DNA from: Nodosilinea sp. LEGE 07298 | GTDB taxonomy: Bacteria > Cyanobacteriota > Cyanobacteriia > Phormidesmidales > Phormidesmidaceae | NCBI RefSeq assembly: GCF_015207265.1 | Contig: NZ_JADEXE010000030.1 | Coordinates: forward strand, 1-37,233 | Direction: 5' to 3' | Length of the DNA: 37,233 nt | Part shown: positions 24,579-33,532 of the stretch, in pieces | Numbering within the stretch: position 1 is the first letter of the stretch | Layout: the number at the start of each line of letters is the position of its first letter | Translations under genes and position numbers: made by a program | Notes under the pieces: model-generated | Told to the model about the DNA's origin: nothing | The model's database searches: none | What the model saw: the letters and a program-made list of their open reading frames with translations, nothing else

Positions 24579-25073
24579 CTACCCCTTACCGCCAGCAGCC
24601 CGCTCAATCTCGGCGATGTCAATCTTGACCATCTGCATCATGGCCTCCTGGGCTCGTCGAGCGCGTTCTCGGTCGGAATCGTTAATCAATTCGATCAGGC
24701 GGGTCGGCACGATCTGCCAGGAAAGCCCCCAGCGATCTTTGATCCAGCCGCAGGCAACTTCTGATCCACCATCCGCAAGGGCCGCCCACAGTCGATCCAC
24801 TTCGGCCTGATCGTCGCAGTAGATCTGGAACGATACGGCTTCCGTAAAGGAAAACTGTGGGCCACCGTTCAGCCCCATGTATTTCGCTCCGGCCAGCGTA
24901 AATTCGACGGTTAGTACGGTATCAGCGGGTCCGCTCGGGGTGTCAGTCGGCGATTTTAGAACCCGGTCGATGCTCGAATTGGGAAGTAGCGAAACATAAA
25001 ACCGTGCGGCGTCTTCGGCGTCGCCATTGAACCATAAACAGGGTACGACTTTCTGCATGATGTTCAAGTTCAA
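24579..25073 (-). CDS. PhnB-like VOC protein
   Basis: 164 residues with QKVVPCLWFNGDAEDAARFY, then GPQFSFTEAVSFQIYCDD, and CGWIKDRWGLSWQIVP. This is the pattern of the PhnB / 3-dmu-9_3-mt group, which is annotated as methyltransferase-like but has a VOC fold. The start could be five codons later (MQKVVP). Its stop is 78 bases from the start of the next VOC gene. Confidence 0.88.
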   Translation of the reverse strand: MNLNIMQKVVPCLWFNGDAEDAARFYVSLLPNSSIDRVLKSPTDTPSGPADTVLTVEFTLAGAKYMGLNGGPQFSFTEAVSFQIYCDDQAEVDRLWAALADGGSEVACGWIKDRWGLSWQIVPTRLIELINDSDRERARRAQEAMMQMVKIDIAEIERAAGGKG

Positions 25074-25150
25074 TCCAATTTAGGGGGAAAATGCCTTTGC
25101 AAATTTGTTCGGCGACTTAACCATTGCTGAACACAGAATTTCACTAAATT

Positions 25151-25177
25151 GTGGTGGATGGGCAGTGCCTACCCTAC
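25151..25177. repeat. Dispersed palindromic repeat, copy 1
   Basis: GGTGGATGGGCAGTGCCTACCCTAC-like sequence overlapping the 3' end of the DUF2200 gene. It shares the TGGGCAGTGCC(T/C)ACCCTAC core with 36534-36554. Confidence 0.55.
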
Positions 25178-25527
25178 GGTTTCCGCAAAATTTTCTCCAT
25201 CGCTTTGCCTTTTGCTAGCTCATCGATCAGCTTATCCAAATAGCGAATTTCCTGCATGGTTGGCTCTTTAACGTCTTCCACTCGGATACCGCAAATCACA
25301 CCTTTGATTAAGGCTCGCGAAGAATTCAGGTGAGGAGCTTCCGCAAAGAATGTCTCGAAATCTATTTGCTCATTGAGTTGAGCTTCCAACTTTTCTTGGC
25401 TATATCCTGTTAGCCAACGAATGATTTCATCGACTTCTGCTTTAGTGCGTCCCTTTTTCTCTGCCTTAGTAATGTAGTGAGGATAGACGCTTGCAAAGCT
25501 CATTGTATAGATTCGATGCTTAGTCAT
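25174..25527 (-). CDS. DUF2200 family protein
   Basis: 117 residues reading [20 protein letters not shown], then WLTGYSQ and [30 protein letters not shown]. This is the full-length DUF2200 pattern, a small cytosolic protein family of unknown function. The last codons overlap a dispersed repeat (25151-25177), which may have supplied the stop. Confidence 0.88.
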   Translation of the reverse strand: MTKHRIYTMSFASVYPHYITKAEKKGRTKAEVDEIIRWLTGYSQEKLEAQLNEQIDFETFFAEAPHLNSSRALIKGVICGIRVEDVKEPTMQEIRYLDKLIDELAKGKAMEKILRKP

Positions 25528-25583
25528 GATTCTTATTTACTCCATTCGCCTTTTCAGAGCGGTGCCCAGATGGCCTTCCTCTC

Positions 25584-25630
25584 GGTGCATTGTTGCGCGT
25601 TGGCGGAGCCTCGCCTTAGCGTTATGCACC
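25584..25630. repeat. Dispersed hairpin repeat
   Basis: GGTGCAT and ATGCACC arms enclose a GGCG/CGCC inner stem. A 17-base stretch (AGCCTCGCCTTAGCGTT) recurs exactly at 12051-12067. It lies in the gap between DUF2200 and the NTF2-fold gene. Confidence 0.5.
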
Positions 25631-25654
25631 CTAATTCTTAGCGTTGACGCTGCA

Positions 25655-26095
25655 CTAGGCGCGATCGCAGTCCTCACCACTTTCTGACGCGAAGGGAACC
25701 GAGATATGCTCGTGAATGATCTGCCATTCATCCTGGTGGCGCTGGCAGGCGGCGGTAATGCGGAGACACATTTGAGCGGCAGGATGGTCGGGGGCGATGC
25801 CGACAAAACGGGAAACCCAATGGGCCAAAGCTAGATCGCCGCTGATGGTGATGCTCAATTCCTGCTGATCCATGCCAGAGATGGTAGGCATATAGGGCAT
25901 GCTAGTTTCCCACATCTGGCGGCAGGCAGCGATGCCGTTAAGCGTCAGGGGTGGCTTCATATCGAAGATGACGATTTCGGGAGCATAGTGAGCCATGATC
26001 TGATCAAGGTTTTTGTCGCAGATGGCCTGGGCGTGAGCTTCAATCAGGTGAAGAATTTGGGCTTCTGCTTTGGTGTCAATGGTGGTCGCTGTCAT
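25655..26095 (-). CDS. SnoaL/NTF2-fold protein
   Basis: 146 residues: ILHLIEAHAQAICDKNLDQIMAHYAPEIVIFD at the N-terminus, then LALAHWVSRFVG and WQIIHEHISVPF, the standard layout of ketosteroid-isomerase-like NTF2-fold proteins. Such folds occur as isomerases, cyclases or plain binding proteins. AGGA nine bases upstream supports the start. No catalytic role can be fixed from sequence. Confidence 0.87.
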   Translation of the reverse strand: MTATTIDTKAEAQILHLIEAHAQAICDKNLDQIMAHYAPEIVIFDMKPPLTLNGIAACRQMWETSMPYMPTISGMDQQELSITISGDLALAHWVSRFVGIAPDHPAAQMCLRITAACQRHQDEWQIIHEHISVPFASESGEDCDRA

Positions 26096-26310
26096 GGAAG
26101 TTAATCCTTACAGGTGAGTTGTTGGACGACAGGACTTACAGCTGAGCGCCCTACTAATGTCCTGCTGTATGAAGTAGTCGTTTGGGGGAGGGGCAGATCG
26201 ACAGGGTAGCGGAAATATTTTCAACCCAATTTTCGTAGGCGTTTGTCAAAAAGCGGCACTCTGGTTTTCGCGATTGGGGTTTCACGACATTACCCCTCCT
26301 TTGGCGCAGA

Positions 26311-26913
26311 TTAGTGAGCGATCACAATGGGAAGGCCATCCCGAGTCTGGTCGGCGCTGATCCGCCGAATGGTGCCGTTGCGCTCGTACTCAAAGGACAC
26401 ATCCTCAATCCGCTGGAGTTGCCCTCGGCTGAAGTAGCTAAAGTCTACGTCACCCATCGACTGGGGGCGGCCGCTACTAAAATAGCGAAAGCGGGTGCCA
26501 TCAATACTGCGCAGGCGACCGATGCTGTCGTAGGCCAATTCGACATCCCCTAGGGTACGCAGGCGGCCATCGGTGCGGTAGTTGGCCTCGGTGGTGTAGT
26601 CGCGCTGGTCAATTTCAACCAGGCCGTTGGCGTGGATTTTCAGCCGGGCTCCAGGAATCGCAAAAAAGGCACCCAGGACGTTGCCAGCCGAGTCTACATA
26701 GATCGCCTGAAATCCGGCAGCAGCAGGATTTGGCACATCCTCTAGACTAAACTCTACCGATTCAAATGGGGTTGGCGCTGGAGCTGTAGAACTAGACTGG
26801 GCGATCGCGCCTTGAGCAGAGCTAAGCAGTAAGACGACGCCCAGCCCTAACCCAACCGCAGTCTGTGCCCAGGTTTCTCCCCTGGTTAAGGTGAATATGG
26901 AGTAATGTTTCAT
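26311..26913 (-). CDS. Exported protein with YD-like repeats
   Basis: 200 residues. Signal peptide up to about GAIAQ (residue 39), then a short Ser/Pro linker. Four to five repeats of about 20 residues follow (DGRLRTLGDVELAYD, IGRLRSIDGTRFRYF, RGQLQRIEDVSFEYE), similar to RHS/YD beta repeats but too few for a toxin shell. It is probably a periplasmic or surface protein. AGGTAGG precedes the ATG. The gene stands alone, with 178 bases upstream of it. Confidence 0.7.
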   Translation of the reverse strand: MKHYSIFTLTRGETWAQTAVGLGLGVVLLLSSAQGAIAQSSSTAPAPTPFESVEFSLEDVPNPAAAGFQAIYVDSAGNVLGAFFAIPGARLKIHANGLVEIDQRDYTTEANYRTDGRLRTLGDVELAYDSIGRLRSIDGTRFRYFSSGRPQSMGDVDFSYFSRGQLQRIEDVSFEYERNGTIRRISADQTRDGLPIVIAH

Positions 26914-27091
26914 AATGACAAAAACCTACCTTCGCTCGACAAACCTTTAATGTAGCTGAGGTATTTATCCTACTAAAGTAGCGGTACAAGATGTTTAGTA
27001 TTGTTAATGCGCTTAAAGGGCCTTTGAAAAGCGATTTGCTGTAGCTTTAGTCAAACGTTGATCCATCGTAGGAAGCCCCGTCCAGCCCCTT

Positions 27092-27775
27092 TCACGGTCG
27101 AAAACCAATATGGGCAGAACTGGTAAACCGGGCTAGCCCAAGGGGAAAAGGGATAACGTTTAAGTTGCTAAACCCTGCCTCTTTCATCAGAGTAACCAAT
27201 TCATTCGGGCTAAAGCAGCGGTTGCCCCAGTGCCACTGAATCAGTGAACCGAGGATTCCTGAGCGGGTCACCACCAGAATGAGGGGAGCGCCGGGCCGCA
27301 GAACTCTAAACATTTCTTTGAGCCCTTCCTTGGGTTTGGGTAGGTGCTCTAGCATGTGAGCGCTGATCACGGCATCAAAGACACTGTTTTCAAAGGTTAG
27401 AGTTCTCACATCGCTTTGGCATAGCTGATGCTGAATGTGGCCTTTAGCCAGTTTTACCTGAGCTGTTTTAAGCATCTCAAGCGACAGATCAATGCCGACA
27501 ATGTTTACGTTCGGGTTGAGAGTTTGGGCAAAAGCTAGGCTAAAGGCGGCGGTCCCAATGCCGCAATCACAGATATTTTTATGCTCAGTCCCGTGCGGTA
27601 GATAACCTCCTTTGCGTAGCGATCGCCAGAGCTGCCGGTAAGCCCGACCATAGCCCAAAATTTGAAGATGCTGATGCCACCATCCGGCAGCCTGATTGTA
27701 GGTTTTAGCGAGTTCTGAATTGGTGGGGTAAACCCGCTGAACTGAAACCTGCCACCAACCAACGGTCCATTCCAT
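27092..27775 (-). CDS. Class I SAM-dependent methyltransferase
   Basis: 227 residues with the SAM-binding motif ICDCGIGTAAFSLAFA, the acidic loop IVGIDLSLEML and FDAVISAHMLEHLPKP, typical of UbiE/MenG-like methyltransferases. The first glycine motif reads CGIGTAA rather than DxGxGxG. The substrate is unknown. GGAG seven bases upstream supports the start. It is followed by a small gap and the DUF3703 operon. Confidence 0.88.
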   Translation of the reverse strand: MEWTVGWWQVSVQRVYPTNSELAKTYNQAAGWWHQHLQILGYGRAYRQLWRSLRKGGYLPHGTEHKNICDCGIGTAAFSLAFAQTLNPNVNIVGIDLSLEMLKTAQVKLAKGHIQHQLCQSDVRTLTFENSVFDAVISAHMLEHLPKPKEGLKEMFRVLRPGAPLILVVTRSGILGSLIQWHWGNRCFSPNELVTLMKEAGFSNLNVIPFPLGLARFTSSAHIGFRP

Positions 27776-27887
27776 TGGGCAATCTCCGAGTAGAGCAACT
27801 GTAGTTACAACGTCGCTCTATATCTCAACTAAATCCCTGATCTAATGGATAGTTAGGAGGATAGTTGGCAAGACCTGAATGATCTAT

Positions 27888-28232
27888 TTACTGCTCTAAA
27901 AGCTGCCGGATGTCTTTAGGGATTGAATGATTTTCAGCGTAATTGGGGTTGGCCTTACCGCCCCTTAGCTGTCTTAATTGACCAAACAAAAGTGTAAGGG
28001 GAAAGGCCAGCAGGGTCGGTATAATCTGTCCTCTTATTTCTTTGAAATCCCGTTGTCGCCAGGCTAGAGTGAGCATTTCCCAGTGGGCAATGGTGTGGGC
28101 GATCGCATCTCTCTGTCCTAGCCGGTGAGCCCGCTGTAGAGCCGTCCAAGCTGCCTCAAAGTCTTGCTCTAACATGGCCGATTTTGCTCTAGCAAGTTCT
28201 AATTCAAAGTGTTGCCAGATAATCGCTTTCAT
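27888..28232 (-). CDS. DUF3703 family protein
   Basis: 114 residues: AKSAMLEQDFEAAWTALQRA, then HWEMLTLAWRQRDF and PIL-less NYAENHSIPKDIRQLL, the DUF3703 pattern of helical proteins. GGAGG lies five bases before the ATG. It is eleven bases after the DJ-1 gene stop, last in the GNAT/DJ-1/DUF3703 operon. Function unknown. Confidence 0.85.
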   Translation of the reverse strand: MKAIIWQHFELELARAKSAMLEQDFEAAWTALQRAHRLGQRDAIAHTIAHWEMLTLAWRQRDFKEIRGQIIPTLLAFPLTLLFGQLRQLRGGKANPNYAENHSIPKDIRQLLEQ

Positions 28233-28243
28233 CGGTTCCTCCG

Positions 28244-28870
28244 CTAAGGTTGGGGTGGGGCGGTGAGCTGCTGTAGCGTGAAATAGTAAGCCGGATCACC
28301 GGTCTTAAAGAGGCCAAACCAGGCGTCTAAAACGGGTGCATCGTACAGATCGAGCGCTTTAAAGATATGGTAAGCAAATTCGATTGGAGCCGTTGAATTG
28401 GCCGTAATCACGTTGTCGGCGGTGACGGCAGGCTGGTTTTGATAATGGGCTGCCCCTCGGTAGCCGGTGGCTTGCAGGTATTCGACAGCATTGCTGGTAT
28501 GGAGTCTGTCATCTAAAAGCCCAGCTCGGGCTAGCCCGGCGGTCGCTCCACAGATTGCTGCGATAGGGATGCCTGCTTGTAGAAAAGCTTTGGCTGTTTC
28601 TAGAATTTGAGTGTTTTTGCCGTCGTCCCAGGCTTCGCCGCCGGGCAAAATCAGCATGGCACCGGCCTCCACTTCATCTAGGGATACATCGGGCAGAATA
28701 GTCATGCCGCCGATGGTGGTAACGGGGTCACCGGACAGCCCCAGAGTCTGCACACAGTAGCGTTCGGGACGTTTTTGGTAGTCTGGGCTGTTGATGGCTG
28801 CGATCGCATAGCCGGTCTCCCAATCGGCCAGGGTGTCGAACACGAAAAGATAAACAATCTGTTTCTCCAT
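28244..28870 (-). CDS. DJ-1/PfpI family protein
   Basis: 208 residues from ATG at 28870 (MEKQIVYLFVF), preceded by GAGG. It has the DJ-1/PfpI fold with E18 (LADWETGYA) and nucleophile C107 in AAICGATAGLA. Members are glyoxalase-like, amidase-like or chaperone proteins. The class with WETG is close to YdeA-like predicted amidotransferase proteins. It starts 14 bases after the GNAT stop; middle gene of the operon. Confidence 0.9.
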   Translation of the reverse strand: MEKQIVYLFVFDTLADWETGYAIAAINSPDYQKRPERYCVQTLGLSGDPVTTIGGMTILPDVSLDEVEAGAMLILPGGEAWDDGKNTQILETAKAFLQAGIPIAAICGATAGLARAGLLDDRLHTSNAVEYLQATGYRGAAHYQNQPAVTADNVITANSTAPIEFAYHIFKALDLYDAPVLDAWFGLFKTGDPAYYFTLQQLTAPPQP

Positions 28871-28884
28871 AGAAAATGCCTCTT

Positions 28885-29433
28885 TTACGTCTGGGACTGC
28901 TGCCACGTTTCTCGGGTTAGCTGCCACTCAATCTGGTGCCACCCTCGCGCCGTCATCCAAGCCGGGCCGGGGAGGGTGCCGATGGCCACAAACCCATACC
29001 GCTCGGCTAAGCGAGACACACGTCGATTTTCGCTAACCGATATGCCGCGAATTTTGCTGAGGTTCAAATCGTCAAACCCAAAGTTAACCAAGGCTTGCCC
29101 TACTTCAAGCGCATAGGCATAACGGCCCCAAAACTGGGGTGCCAGCTCAATTCCGAGTTCTACCTCTCCGGGGTCATAGCCACTCTGTCGCAATCCGCCA
29201 CAGCCAATAAGGACTGAATCGCGGCGATCGGCAATGGCTAATTGATAGTTGTGCCGGGGGTATTCGTTAGCCCACTGGTTAAACTGCTGAAGCAGGTTAC
29301 GGTTAAAGCTGTGGCTCATTTCTGCGGGCGAACAGAACTCGGCAAAGCGAGGTTCGGCATGGTAGGCCAAAAAGGCCGCTTCATCCGCTGGGATAAAATC
29401 GCGTAAAAGAAATCTCCGAGTTTCAATTTTCAT
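28885..29433 (-). CDS. GNAT N-acetyltransferase (RimJ/RimL type)
   Basis: 182 residues: IETRRFLLRDFIPADEAAF at the start, and the acetyl-CoA region IELAPQFWGRYAYALEVGQAL, then SVSENRRVSRLAERYGF. This is the RimJ/RimL-like subgroup, which acetylates protein N-termini or small amines, some of them antibiotics. AGG precedes the ATG. First gene of a three-gene operon with DJ-1 and DUF3703. Confidence 0.92.
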   Translation of the reverse strand: MKIETRRFLLRDFIPADEAAFLAYHAEPRFAEFCSPAEMSHSFNRNLLQQFNQWANEYPRHNYQLAIADRRDSVLIGCGGLRQSGYDPGEVELGIELAPQFWGRYAYALEVGQALVNFGFDDLNLSKIRGISVSENRRVSRLAERYGFVAIGTLPGPAWMTARGWHQIEWQLTRETWQQSQT

Positions 29434-29587
29434 CGGACCTCAGCTAATGGGGCCTGGTTCTATCCCATAGACACACCTTCTTTATCCATTCTGGCTCAAG
29501 TGCTTGCAGCAAGTTTTAGAGAATTTACTCCTCACTCAACGGCTTTGGCGACTTGAAATGATAGTCTATTCGGTAATTGGAATTCGG

Positions 29588-29971
29588 CTAAGCAGGCCCA
29601 TGGCAAACGGCCTCAATGTTATGTCCATCTGGATCTAACACAAAGGCAGCATAATAGTTGGGGTGGTAGTGAGTTCGTAGGCCCGGAGCACCGTTATCTT
29701 GACCACCTGCTTCTAATGCAGCTTTGTAAAAGGCCTGTACTATCTCACGGCTTTCAGCCCGAAAAGCAATATGCAGTCGAGGGGTATTGACATCTCCTTG
29801 GCCAACCCAAAAATCTGGATTCCCTTCTACACCAAATAACCCTGCGGCAGAGTTAGTAGGAGAGGCACTGAACTCGCTCAAAAATTGATAACCTAGGGGG
29901 GCTAATGCCTTGGCATAAAAGACTTTACTTTTCTCAAAATTACTAACATTGATGCCAATATGGTCAATCAT
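29588..29971 (-). CDS. VOC-superfamily protein
   Basis: 127 residues: IDHIGINVSNFEKSKVFYAK at the start and FVLDPDGHNIEAVCHG at the end, a complete VOC fold. Its DNGAPG...YHPNYYAAFVLDPDG block is nearly that of the VOC protein at 24072. Bleomycin-resistance and glyoxalase relatives share this fold. It is the fourth VOC protein of the window and stands alone between the GNAT operon and the MalT-like regulator. Confidence 0.87.
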   Translation of the reverse strand: MIDHIGINVSNFEKSKVFYAKALAPLGYQFLSEFSASPTNSAAGLFGVEGNPDFWVGQGDVNTPRLHIAFRAESREIVQAFYKAALEAGGQDNGAPGLRTHYHPNYYAAFVLDPDGHNIEAVCHGPA

Positions 29972-30080
29972 AACTTTCGCTGCCTACCTCGCTTGTAGGA
30001 GTCAGTTTGTGAAGTGAATTTAGTCTATCGAGTTTGCCCCTGAACGACCCTAACCAAAAGGATAGACATTGCATCAGTTG

Positions 30081-32840
30081 CTATGGCAGCAGCCCCAATT
30101 CCCTGGCTCTGGCAACAGCCTGGGTGCGATTGGCCACTTCTAACTTGCCGTAGATGTTGCGGGCGTGCCATTTCACCGCCGCCAGGCTGACAAATAATTC
30201 ATTGGCGATCGCCTGGTTGGTCATGCCTGTGGCCAGATAGGTTAATACCTCCAGTTCGCGATCGCTCAGGGGTTCCACCAGCGGCTGAACTACAGCAGTC
30301 TTTTGCTTGGGCTGAATCTCAAAGAGCGCCAGCAAGCTCGCTACTTCTTTAGTTTGAATTCTGTTGGAAGCGGCGCAAGAAAGCAGGTCGGCCATCGCTT
30401 TTCCTTCATCTAAAAATAAACGGATATCGTTATCCTGGTGAGGGATATCTAAGGCCTGGTGCAGGCAGGCTAAGGCGCGCGATCGCTCATCCTGTACCTG
30501 CCAGGCCAGTGCCTGCAACAGCAGTGTTTCCATCAGGCGCGGGGTACGCCCGCCCGCTTGGGCCTGAGCTTGCAGGCGGGTGAGCAATCGCCGGGCGGCT
30601 TGCAGCGGCGGGATTGATGCGGTCTGCTGACCCTGGGCTAGCAGCACCCTAGCGTAGGTTAAGTAAATGAGTTCAGCAGCGGTGGGACATTTCTCGGTGG
30701 TGTTGTAGTCCAGGCCATCGTCTACAGTCAGTCCGCTGCTCTCCACCCAGGCGATCGCGGCATTCACATTGCCCTCGACTAAATACAGTCGGGCTTTGCA
30801 GGCTTCGACAGGAAGAATGGTTGGCCAGAGCCAGACTTGACACCGCTCGGCCTGGCGAATCGCTGCCCAGGCTGCTGCCAAATCTCCCTGGGCCTGACGC
30901 ACCCGCGCCAGAGTGATGTAGCCCATCATCAGGCCGGGCTGCTGATTTTGAATGGCGCGATCGATGCTTTGGCTGAGATGGTAGGCGGCGGCGTCTAGCT
31001 GATTTTGCTGCCGTAGCAGATCGGCCAGGGCGACCTGAACCAATACTCCAGCATAGGTGGGCAGCCAGCGCCGTTCGGTGGCCAGGTCCAAGCCCTGCTG
31101 GCAGAGTGCGGTGGCTTCAGTAAGCTGTCCACGCAGGGCGAGAAACTGAGCTTGCAGGTAGAGCCCCGCGATCGCCGGATCTGCCGCCCCCCGCACGCGA
31201 CCAATCCGGCTGACCTCTGGCAGCAACTGCCGGGCGGCTTTGTAGTTGTCATCGACAAAATAGGTGACGCCCAGATTGAGGAGGATCAGCGATCGCAACC
31301 AGGAATAGTTTTGGGGCAACAGCTGCAGCGCCTTTTCCATAAAGGCAACTGATTCGACATTATTCCCCTGCTGTCGGGCCTTCATTCCCTTTAGGGCGAT
31401 CACCAATCCCCAGAGCCGATAGGTGTTTTCCGTCTCGGACCTGTTCTCTTCCAGCCGTTGCTCCATCTGTTCAATGACGGCAACCGCCTCGGCAAACTGG
31501 GAAGTAGTAAACCCCACCCAAGACTTTGCCGCCAGCAACCAGGGACGAGCCTGAACCAGGTCGGAGGGCAACGCCGCCAGGGCATCACTCAGCACCACGG
31601 CATCTAGTCGCGGGTTTTCGCTGGTCTGCATTTCCTGCTCGATCATCTGGGCGGCGTAGTCAAAGGCTTGGGCGGCGATCGCGTGGTGCAGGGCATCGGC
31701 AATGTAGCCCTGATGCTCATACCATTGGGCGGCGCGGCGGTGGCAGCCCAAAACCAGATCCGGTTCCGTCCGCTGGAGCAGGTGGCGCAGGGTCTCCGCA
31801 AACAGGTGATGGTAGCGATACCAGGTGCGTTCGTCATCCAGCGGCACCACAAATAGATTTTGCCGCTCTAGCTGTTCCAGGGCTTGAGTCCCGCTGGCCA
31901 CACCCTCATCCATCACGGCGGCACAGAGGGCACCGCACAGCTGCTCCAAAATCGCCGTCCGCAGCAGAAACTGCCGCACGGGTGGCGGTTGACGGTTCAA
32001 CACCTCCTCCACCAGATAGTCCAGAATGTACCGCTGGGTGCCGCTAAAGGTTTCTATCAGCGCTGTCGGGCTAGCTGACTCCCGCAGGGAGAGCATCGCC
32101 AATTGCAGTCCTGCAATCCAGCCCTCGGTCTGCTGCTGGAGGGTCATCACCTGGGCTTCGGTGAGGGATTGCGGGAGAGACTGTTGTAAAAAGGTGGTGG
32201 CTTCGGCATCGGAGAAGCGCAGATCGGTGGATCGTAACTCCGTTAGCTGCGATCGCACCCGCCAGCGGGCTAGGGGCAATGGCGGATCGGTGCGGGTGGC
32301 GATCGCCATCCGCACCCCTGGGGGCAAATGCTCCAGCAAAAACCCCAGCCCCTCGTGGATGGTCGGAGTTGTAATCACGTGGTAGTCATCCAGCACCAGA
32401 ATCAGGTCTGTCTCTAGCTGGGCTAGCTCATTCAAGAGCGGCGTCAAAAACGCCTCAAAGGGAATCGGTTCGGGCGATTGCACCATCGACAGCGTGGCTT
32501 CTCCCAGCGGCCTATCCGCCTTTTGCAAGGCTGCTACCAGATAGCACCAGAAGCGAGTTGGGTCGTTGTCTCGCTCGTCTAGGGCCAGCCAGCCCACCGG
32601 CTGTTGGGTCTGCTGCGCCCACTCGCCCAAGGCTGTCGTTTTGCCAAAACCAGCGGGGGCAGACACCAAAATCAATCGACTGCCCAACCCCTGCTGAAGG
32701 GTTTGCAGAATGCGATCGCGCCTCACCAGATGCGATCGCGACGACGGTTGGTGCAGCTTTGTCAATAAAAGCGGGGTAGCCACACATTCAGCCTGGGTCA
32801 ACGCCAGAACAGTATCACGGTAACGGATGGAGTTGCCCAT
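30081..32840 (-). CDS. MalT-like STAND ATPase with C-terminal LuxR HTH
   Basis: 919 residues. The STAND NTPase core has Walker A APAGFGKTT at about 61-69, Walker B LILVLDDYH, and ATRTDPPLPLARWRVR as sensor. A long all-helical TPR-like region (about 380-830) follows. The C-terminus is a LuxR-type DNA-binding domain (LSDRELEVLTYLATGMTNQ, then VKWHARNIYGKLEVANRTQA). In MalT this design is an ATP- and ligand-switched activator. The ligand here is unknown. AGGATAGG precedes the ATG. It is a second STAND protein in the window, unrelated in layout to the NB-ARC protein at 1197. Confidence 0.93.
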   Translation of the reverse strand: MGNSIRYRDTVLALTQAECVATPLLLTKLHQPSSRSHLVRRDRILQTLQQGLGSRLILVSAPAGFGKTTALGEWAQQTQQPVGWLALDERDNDPTRFWCYLVAALQKADRPLGEATLSMVQSPEPIPFEAFLTPLLNELAQLETDLILVLDDYHVITTPTIHEGLGFLLEHLPPGVRMAIATRTDPPLPLARWRVRSQLTELRSTDLRFSDAEATTFLQQSLPQSLTEAQVMTLQQQTEGWIAGLQLAMLSLRESASPTALIETFSGTQRYILDYLVEEVLNRQPPPVRQFLLRTAILEQLCGALCAAVMDEGVASGTQALEQLERQNLFVVPLDDERTWYRYHHLFAETLRHLLQRTEPDLVLGCHRRAAQWYEHQGYIADALHHAIAAQAFDYAAQMIEQEMQTSENPRLDAVVLSDALAALPSDLVQARPWLLAAKSWVGFTTSQFAEAVAVIEQMEQRLEENRSETENTYRLWGLVIALKGMKARQQGNNVESVAFMEKALQLLPQNYSWLRSLILLNLGVTYFVDDNYKAARQLLPEVSRIGRVRGAADPAIAGLYLQAQFLALRGQLTEATALCQQGLDLATERRWLPTYAGVLVQVALADLLRQQNQLDAAAYHLSQSIDRAIQNQQPGLMMGYITLARVRQAQGDLAAAWAAIRQAERCQVWLWPTILPVEACKARLYLVEGNVNAAIAWVESSGLTVDDGLDYNTTEKCPTAAELIYLTYARVLLAQGQQTASIPPLQAARRLLTRLQAQAQAGGRTPRLMETLLLQALAWQVQDERSRALACLHQALDIPHQDNDIRLFLDEGKAMADLLSCAASNRIQTKEVASLLALFEIQPKQKTAVVQPLVEPLSDRELEVLTYLATGMTNQAIANELFVSLAAVKWHARNIYGKLEVANRTQAVARARELGLLP

Positions 32841-32895
32841 CGCCTATCCTTTCAAGTAGTGAAATACATAAATTTGCCGCTTTGCGTTCGGCTCC

Positions 32896-33063
32896 ACTGC
32901 TGACGGCAACGATGCGCTGAGTGCAACCGCTAAACACTTGAACCACAGCCTGGGCCTGAGCTTCGGTATAGGGAATGATGTCGAGGACAACATCGGGCGC
33001 AAACCGTTCAGATTTAGCTTTGAAGTTGAGGAGGTGACGGCGCGTGCCGTAGAAATGTAGGAC
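32896..33063 (-). pseudogene. Fragment of an NAD-dependent epimerase gene
   Basis: The minus strand encodes HFYGTRRHLLNF, then RFAPDVVLDIIPYTEAQAQAV and RIVAVSS, which match the middle of the NAD-dependent epimerase/dehydratase family (RxxL, LAPxVVxDxxPYTEQxA, RVVAISSQDVY). The Rossmann start and everything after the SS are missing. It lies between the MalT-like gene and the DUF4440 gene and shows no own start. A truncated remnant is the best reading. Confidence 0.7.
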
Positions 33064-33092
33064 TAAGTCCAAGTTGCTGGTAGTGGTACTGC

Positions 33093-33470
33093 CTATGGCG
33101 TGAAGGGAAGTTGACTTACATGACCTGCGGCGACTTGCCAACGGTTGCTGCGCTGTAGCCAGACCCGAGTGAACCGATAGACTTCCGAGAACGCTCGACC
33201 ATCAAAAATTCCTTCAATTTCTGCTTTCAAAGTGACGATGGCGCAGTCGCAGCTAAACGGATGAATTTGGCGATCGCTAATATCTAGCTTTGTAAATCGG
33301 AAGATTCCAGAGCGATGCGCTTCTAGATCCTGTTCTTTGTTGCTCACAACCCCTGTGTGCATTGTCCAGACTAAATCGTCAGCGATGAGATCGTCTAGCA
33401 CAGCAATATCACTGTTGAGCATGGCCTGTCGTAGCTTCTCTTCCAGGTCTTCAATCAAGTCGTTTGCCAT
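33093..33470 (-). CDS. DUF4440/SnoaL-like NTF2-fold protein
   Basis: 125 residues from ATG at 33470; an in-frame GTG four codons earlier is less likely. It shows LEEKLRQAMLNSDIAVLDDLIADDLVWT, then a glycine turn NKEQDLEAHRSG, and VTLKAEIEGIFDGRAFSEVYRFTRVWLQR, the DUF4440 nuclear-transport-factor-2 fold. Such proteins act as isomerases/cyclases or scaffolds. It is the second NTF2-fold protein in the window and is not a close copy of the one at 25655. Confidence 0.85.
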   Translation of the reverse strand: MANDLIEDLEEKLRQAMLNSDIAVLDDLIADDLVWTMHTGVVSNKEQDLEAHRSGIFRFTKLDISDRQIHPFSCDCAIVTLKAEIEGIFDGRAFSEVYRFTRVWLQRSNRWQVAAGHVSQLPFTP

Positions 33471-33532
33471 TTGATACGCCACCTCAGCTCGAGTTCAAGA
33501 TTATTCTCCACCATCCAAACGGAAAGCGAACA

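Noticed and set aside
31526..32385. Plus-strand frames of 119-173 codons inside the MalT-like gene
   Set aside because: Antisense shadows in high-GC coding sequence, rich in Arg, Pro and Gly.
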